A stretch of 64,000 nucleotides of DNA from Phymorhynchus buccinoides (Eukaryota > Mollusca > Gastropoda > Neogastropoda > Raphitomidae), in the NCBI GenBank assembly GCA_017654935.2, contig CM065710.1:8580757-8644756 (forward strand). Direction: 5' to 3'. Positions 60,356 through 64,000 of this stretch are shown one piece after another. The notes below the pieces were generated by a model. That model searched no databases and was not told the origin of the DNA. It was given only the letters and a program-made list of their open reading frames with translations. Both the position numbers and the translations under genes were made by a program. How positions within the stretch are numbered: position 1 is the first letter of the stretch; each line of letters begins with the position of its first letter.

Positions 60356-61228
60356 TTAAACATGGGACCGTGGGGGGGGGGGGTGACATGATGATGGCTG
60401 GAGGTAACTATTGGAATTCTTCGAGTATACATCCGTTGAGAGTTTCCCATTTTCAATGGAGACCGTCGCGTCCAAGTATTGAACTTGTCTTCCATTAGAG
60501 GTTGTCCATTTGATTGTTTCTGGGCATAGTTGTTGGAGGTGTTCCTCTAACTGTTCCAGGTCATTTTTGTTTGGAAGAACCATTAAGCCATCATCACGGA
60601 ATCGTGACCAATTTAAATCAGTATTTCCCTCTCTTTTATCTTCAGGGAGTAGTGATGTTAAGAGAGGAACTGGACATTCTTCTACGAGTTTTTCATCCAG
60701 TTCACTCATAAAACAGTCTACATAGTCGCACGCATGTGCTGGCCCCATTGCAGTTCCTTTGATGGGTTTGGCAAAGGTGGTTTTGTCAGCGTTGTCAGTA
60801 TATGAACATGCATTGTTCTCCAGAACAATATGTAACGCTTCAACAACAGCTTGCCTACTAATGTCAGCTGCTGTTCCATGTTTTCTCAGAAGTTTCTTCA
60901 CAGCAGGGACGCCTAGAGCATTGTTGACACTCGGATATAATGCTACCACGTCACAAGTTGTTAAGCTGGCTCCATCTTTTATCTCAGGTACTACGGCATT
61001 TATTCTTTCCACTTTGTTCAAGAATTCCTTAGTGTCAATGATTTGATAAGGTATGAAGTCCATAAGGTGACCAATTGCTACCTGAACTAGTTTAGATAAT
61101 GGCTGCACTGGTGTACCACTCCCAGTAAGCAACATTCTATATGGATAGGGTTCAGGTTTATGGATTTTAACTAAGGGTTTGATTTTGCCTGGGTGAACCT
61201 CGCCTACATTTTTCACAAAATCTGCCAT
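60356..61228 (-). pseudogene. Penelope-like reverse transcriptase
   Basis: A 290-residue frame with RT motifs in Penelope order: KIHKPEPYPYRM (about 22-33), TCDVVALYPSV (about 91-101), GTAMGPAHACDYVD (about 154-167), the catalytic FRDDG (about 210-214) and YLDATVSI (about 248-255). The YRDD-type variant of the catalytic box is known in some metazoan Penelope groups. The open start at ATG 61228 is only where the frame opens after the frameshift. Confidence 0.8.
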
Positions 61229-61271
61229 TTCTTCTGAGACGACTCCTTTTTTGTGCCATTTATCTGCCCAT

Positions 61272-62222
61272 TTAACAATTTTTTTTGTTTAGTTTTTTTG
61301 TTCCTTCAGTTTGGTCCTCCTGTAGAATTTCATACTGATTTTCATCGTTTAGTTCTTTCAGCACTTTCTCATCGTCTTTGTCAAGAGGGGTTACAACGGT
61401 TGCTCCAGATTTGTCTGCAAATCTGCATGCGGCATTTTGTGTTCTTGGTAGCTCCCGCATATCTTTGATTGCGTGTCTTTGTTCTTTGGTAAGATTGTCT
61501 TTGATTTTTCTTCTGTTTGATGGATTCATAAAGTCTCTGGAGCATGCTTCAATGAATGATTCCAAGGCGGGGTCCCCTTTTGGGGCACTCCGTGTCGTGC
61601 GCTTGTACCAAGGCCTTTTTACGAATTCTTCTTCATCACCTTCATCCCCTGTTTCCTTGTCTCTTAGTTGGTGGTACCTATGCCAGCGGAGGCGTTCTGC
61701 CCATGCATGGGTGTTCATAAGCTGGTCAGAAACATCGATGGGAGCCCTAGGGGTAGGTGCGAATCGGTCGGAAATTCTGCACACTTCACGTTGTTCTTTT
61801 GTAAGATTTACACAAGCATCCACTACAACAGGATCAAATCTTTTCTTCTCATTCTCTGTGAGAGTATATTCTGATCCTCTTTGTTTCCGACAAGTTTTGT
61901 TTGCTATGTTTTGATGTTTGTTTTCTTTCTCTTTCCATTGATTATTATCCCTATTGGTAATCTTCTTTCTGGACATTTCTGGGTCCACTGTCTCAGGGCT
62001 GTTACTACAAAACGTGTTAGCTTTGATTCTCAGTGACCCTCTGTGACTAGTAGAATCAAAAGTCCGAGGTTTATCATCACTGGAAAGCTTTTCTATTTTC
62101 TGCCAGAAGGTTTCTCTCACGTGTCTCAATTCTCCTCTGCAATTTTCTCTAATTCGTCCTATCATATTGTTGATAGTTTGAGTTCCCGCTGTTCTGCTGC
62201 TTGCTTCCCTAATAGGTGGCAT
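61272..62222 (-). pseudogene. Penelope-like element, N-terminal region
   Basis: A 316-residue frame rich in charged residues, ending just after FADKSGATVVTPLDKDD, the Penelope-family N-terminal ADKG-type motif that precedes the RT. It stops in an A-rich run; a shift of frame there continues directly into the RT frame. Confidence 0.72.
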
Positions 62223-62635
62223 TCTACGAGCTTCTATCTCGCTTAAATTTTATCGATGTAGGTACAACCCCCCAGGGGACTATGTTCCATTGTCATAGAG
62301 TTTTTGCTGAATGCTTTAAGAGTGTAGTTATTATTAACCTCCAACTGGGGTACAATAATATGAACTTGATGTTTTAAAAATGAACTATTTCGTTCCCACC
62401 AAGGGATATAACATAATACACTGCTCGAGATAGTAAGCTCCCCCTTTATTTTGAATGTAGATCTATTCTTGAAATCATTAATTCTTGTGAAATAATAAAT
62501 GTTGATGTTTTTAATCGTTGAAATATATTTCATTTACTTTTAAAAGGTGTACAAACTGAAAACTGAGACTTCAAATTCATATCCTATGGCTCCAACCTAC
62601 CTGCGTGCGCATCTCGACCATTCCAACGGAAGTGT

Positions 62636-62804
62636 CGCCATCTTAGTCCTTATTTGTGTGTAAACAAAGTGAAAATGTTATCTAAATGTGTAAAGAAAAC
62701 ATCCAGATGTTATAAATACAGTTTAGATAAGTTTCGAATTGGAACAGCCAAATACGCAGCATCGATCTGGCATTTTTCAAAAAAAGGTAAGGACTAAGAT
62801 GGCG
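62636..62804. repeat. 17-bp perfect inverted repeat, 169 bp overall
   Basis: cgccatcttagtcctta at 62636-62652 and its exact complement at 62788-62804. The inside is A/T-rich and without a gene. Confidence 0.75.
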
Positions 62805-63856
62805 GTCTCCCATAATATGGCGCTCCTTGTGACCGGATATGACGACACGTGGGTACAAGCCATTGATATTTTTCTATCAAGGAATATTAAAGGCCCATAC
62901 GCTTCTCGTAAATAACGTGCAGAATGATGCAAAATCGATCTGGATTGTAAACTCTGACGTTATTCAAAGTCACAGACAAGCATAAAACTGAACGCAATCA
63001 TACTGTTAGCTCAAAGTTAGCAAAAAATGCGCTGACCTTTTTTCTTCTGTGTACTCTGCTATCTTAAAATCTCGTCTAGGGGTAATTAGCTCAAAATACG
63101 TAGTTAAGGGTAGTCAGTAGGCCTAGATTAGTAGTAGTCCAGGCGAAATTAAGATTGACCTTGTTTTGTGATATAATCATATATATTAAGGTTTTATGTC
63201 GATCTAACATGATTTGAGGGTGCTGAATCTAAATCCGTTGGAGGCCAAGTTGTAAATGTTGGGCATTTGAGCTATGACGTAATATTCAAAATGGCCACTA
63301 TGGGACTCTAAAGAACTGTTAAAACATGCACTTACTGTAATTATGTTGTATCTAATGCTTTTATTTGTTAAGAAAAATAGTATAGTTTGCTGAAATGATT
63401 CAAACTATGTTAAATATATTTCCTATTTTTGTACTTATTAGCCCCCAGCCACTCTGTGGAGAGGGCTATCACGATTTTGTGTCCTTTCATTTGCCTGGCA
63501 ATTATCTTAAGAACCATGTCACAGGATCACTTCAAATTTGTGTGCTACTATTTTAAAGGAGCGGATGTGCCCCTCAGTATACCTTATTGACCTTGACCTT
63601 TGACTTTGAGTATGTGATTTTAATGTATCAAATATACTTTTTCAACTTTTGCACTGCTGTGGTAAAATAAGCTATGTGGGTTTTTTCTAAGCTAATGTGT
63701 ATAGAGGATTTTTGAATTACTGATACTTATTTTATGTCTAAGCCTTTCATCTTGAATGCTTGACCTTGAATTTGCATTGATTATTTTAACTTTTTGTTTT
63801 TATTTGTTTTAAATATTTGCAGTAATGGTCTCATAATTGGTGCATTAACCAATTAA

Positions 63857-63909
63857 TAGGTGGGTAAAAGTGCCGACGTGCAATAAAATGTTGGTAATTT
63901 ACCCACCTA
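63857..63909. repeat. Short hairpin taggtgggtaaa
   Basis: Twelve bases at each end are complementary around a 29-base loop that contains aataaa. Confidence 0.65.
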
Positions 63910-64000
63910 TAAAATAAAATATAATATCGACACCGATCGCCGTGTTGGTTCTGCTTGGCGCCTAGGCAACAAAGGTCAAGCTGTTTAAGATGAAGGCTAG

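Larger units (their letters stand above)
59838..62222 (-). mobile_element. Penelope-like retroelement, frameshifted
   Basis: Two long frames on the minus strand form one Penelope-like polymerase interrupted by a frameshift at an A-run near 61279. A further frameshift follows at a G/C-run near 60370, after which C-terminal sequence continues in fragments to about 60140; the frame 60137-59838 may be the end of the element or flanking sequence. No GIY-YIG endonuclease motif was found, so the element is either EN-lacking or truncated. Outer boundaries are uncertain. Confidence 0.75.
62560..64000. other. Right-end flank without a recognised gene
   Basis: Ordinary A/T-rich DNA with two small hairpins. 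The ccttgacctttgactttgag stretch at 63590-63609 resembles repeat words at 7540-7700. No open frame with coding character was found. Confidence 0.55.

Noticed and set aside
61378..61914. 178-codon plus-strand frame
   Set aside because: Shadow of the Penelope-like N-terminal region on the other strand.

Overview
The window looks like nuclear DNA of a lophotrochozoan animal, most likely a gastropod mollusc. The reasons are: small phase-1 exons in long introns, very many dinucleotide microsatellites, TTAGGG-type telomere-like repeats, a Penelope-like element, non-LTR and Gypsy-like retrotransposon remains, a tRNA-derived SINE and several MITE families. The species call is inference. No bacterial-type gene, CRISPR array or operon was seen.

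Gene content. From about 50.9 kb down to the left edge, the minus strand carries nineteen short exons (69-144 bp) of a cysteine-rich repeat protein. Every exon has an AG acceptor and a GT donor, enters and leaves in phase 1, and encodes one small module. Thirteen modules have four cysteines and six have six, in the style of EB/EGF-like modules. All eighteen exon junctions give a sense codon, so the exons can be joined into one open frame of 606 codons. Neither the true start nor the true end lies in the window. Fragments of extra exon copies lie at the left edge, beside exon 14 and in a tandem array beside exon 1.

Introns, 1-51 kb. These hold twelve copies of a 188-303 bp palindromic MITE flanked by TA, eleven copies of a TTAA-flanked piggyBac-like MITE, three copies of a foldback element that twice sits fused to the TTAA element, a Tc1-like MITE, two tRNA-derived SINEs, a broken LINE (14.9-17.0 kb), several minisatellites (units of 23, 42, 68, about 87 and about 91 bp, and others), telomere-like foldbacks and a 25-nt match to the 5' end of U2 snRNA.

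Right part, 51-64 kb. A roughly 120-bp minisatellite (51.8-52.6 kb) is followed by a noisy purine-rich tract (52.7-56.3 kb), a heavily decayed LINE reverse transcriptase (56.7-57.5 kb), a 500-N assembly gap, a decayed Gypsy-like gag/pol fragment (58.2-59.2 kb) and a Penelope-like element (about 59.8-62.2 kb), all on the minus strand. The last 1.4 kb shows no gene.

All element families were recognised by eye from terminal motifs, target-site flanks and protein motifs; no database search was possible.
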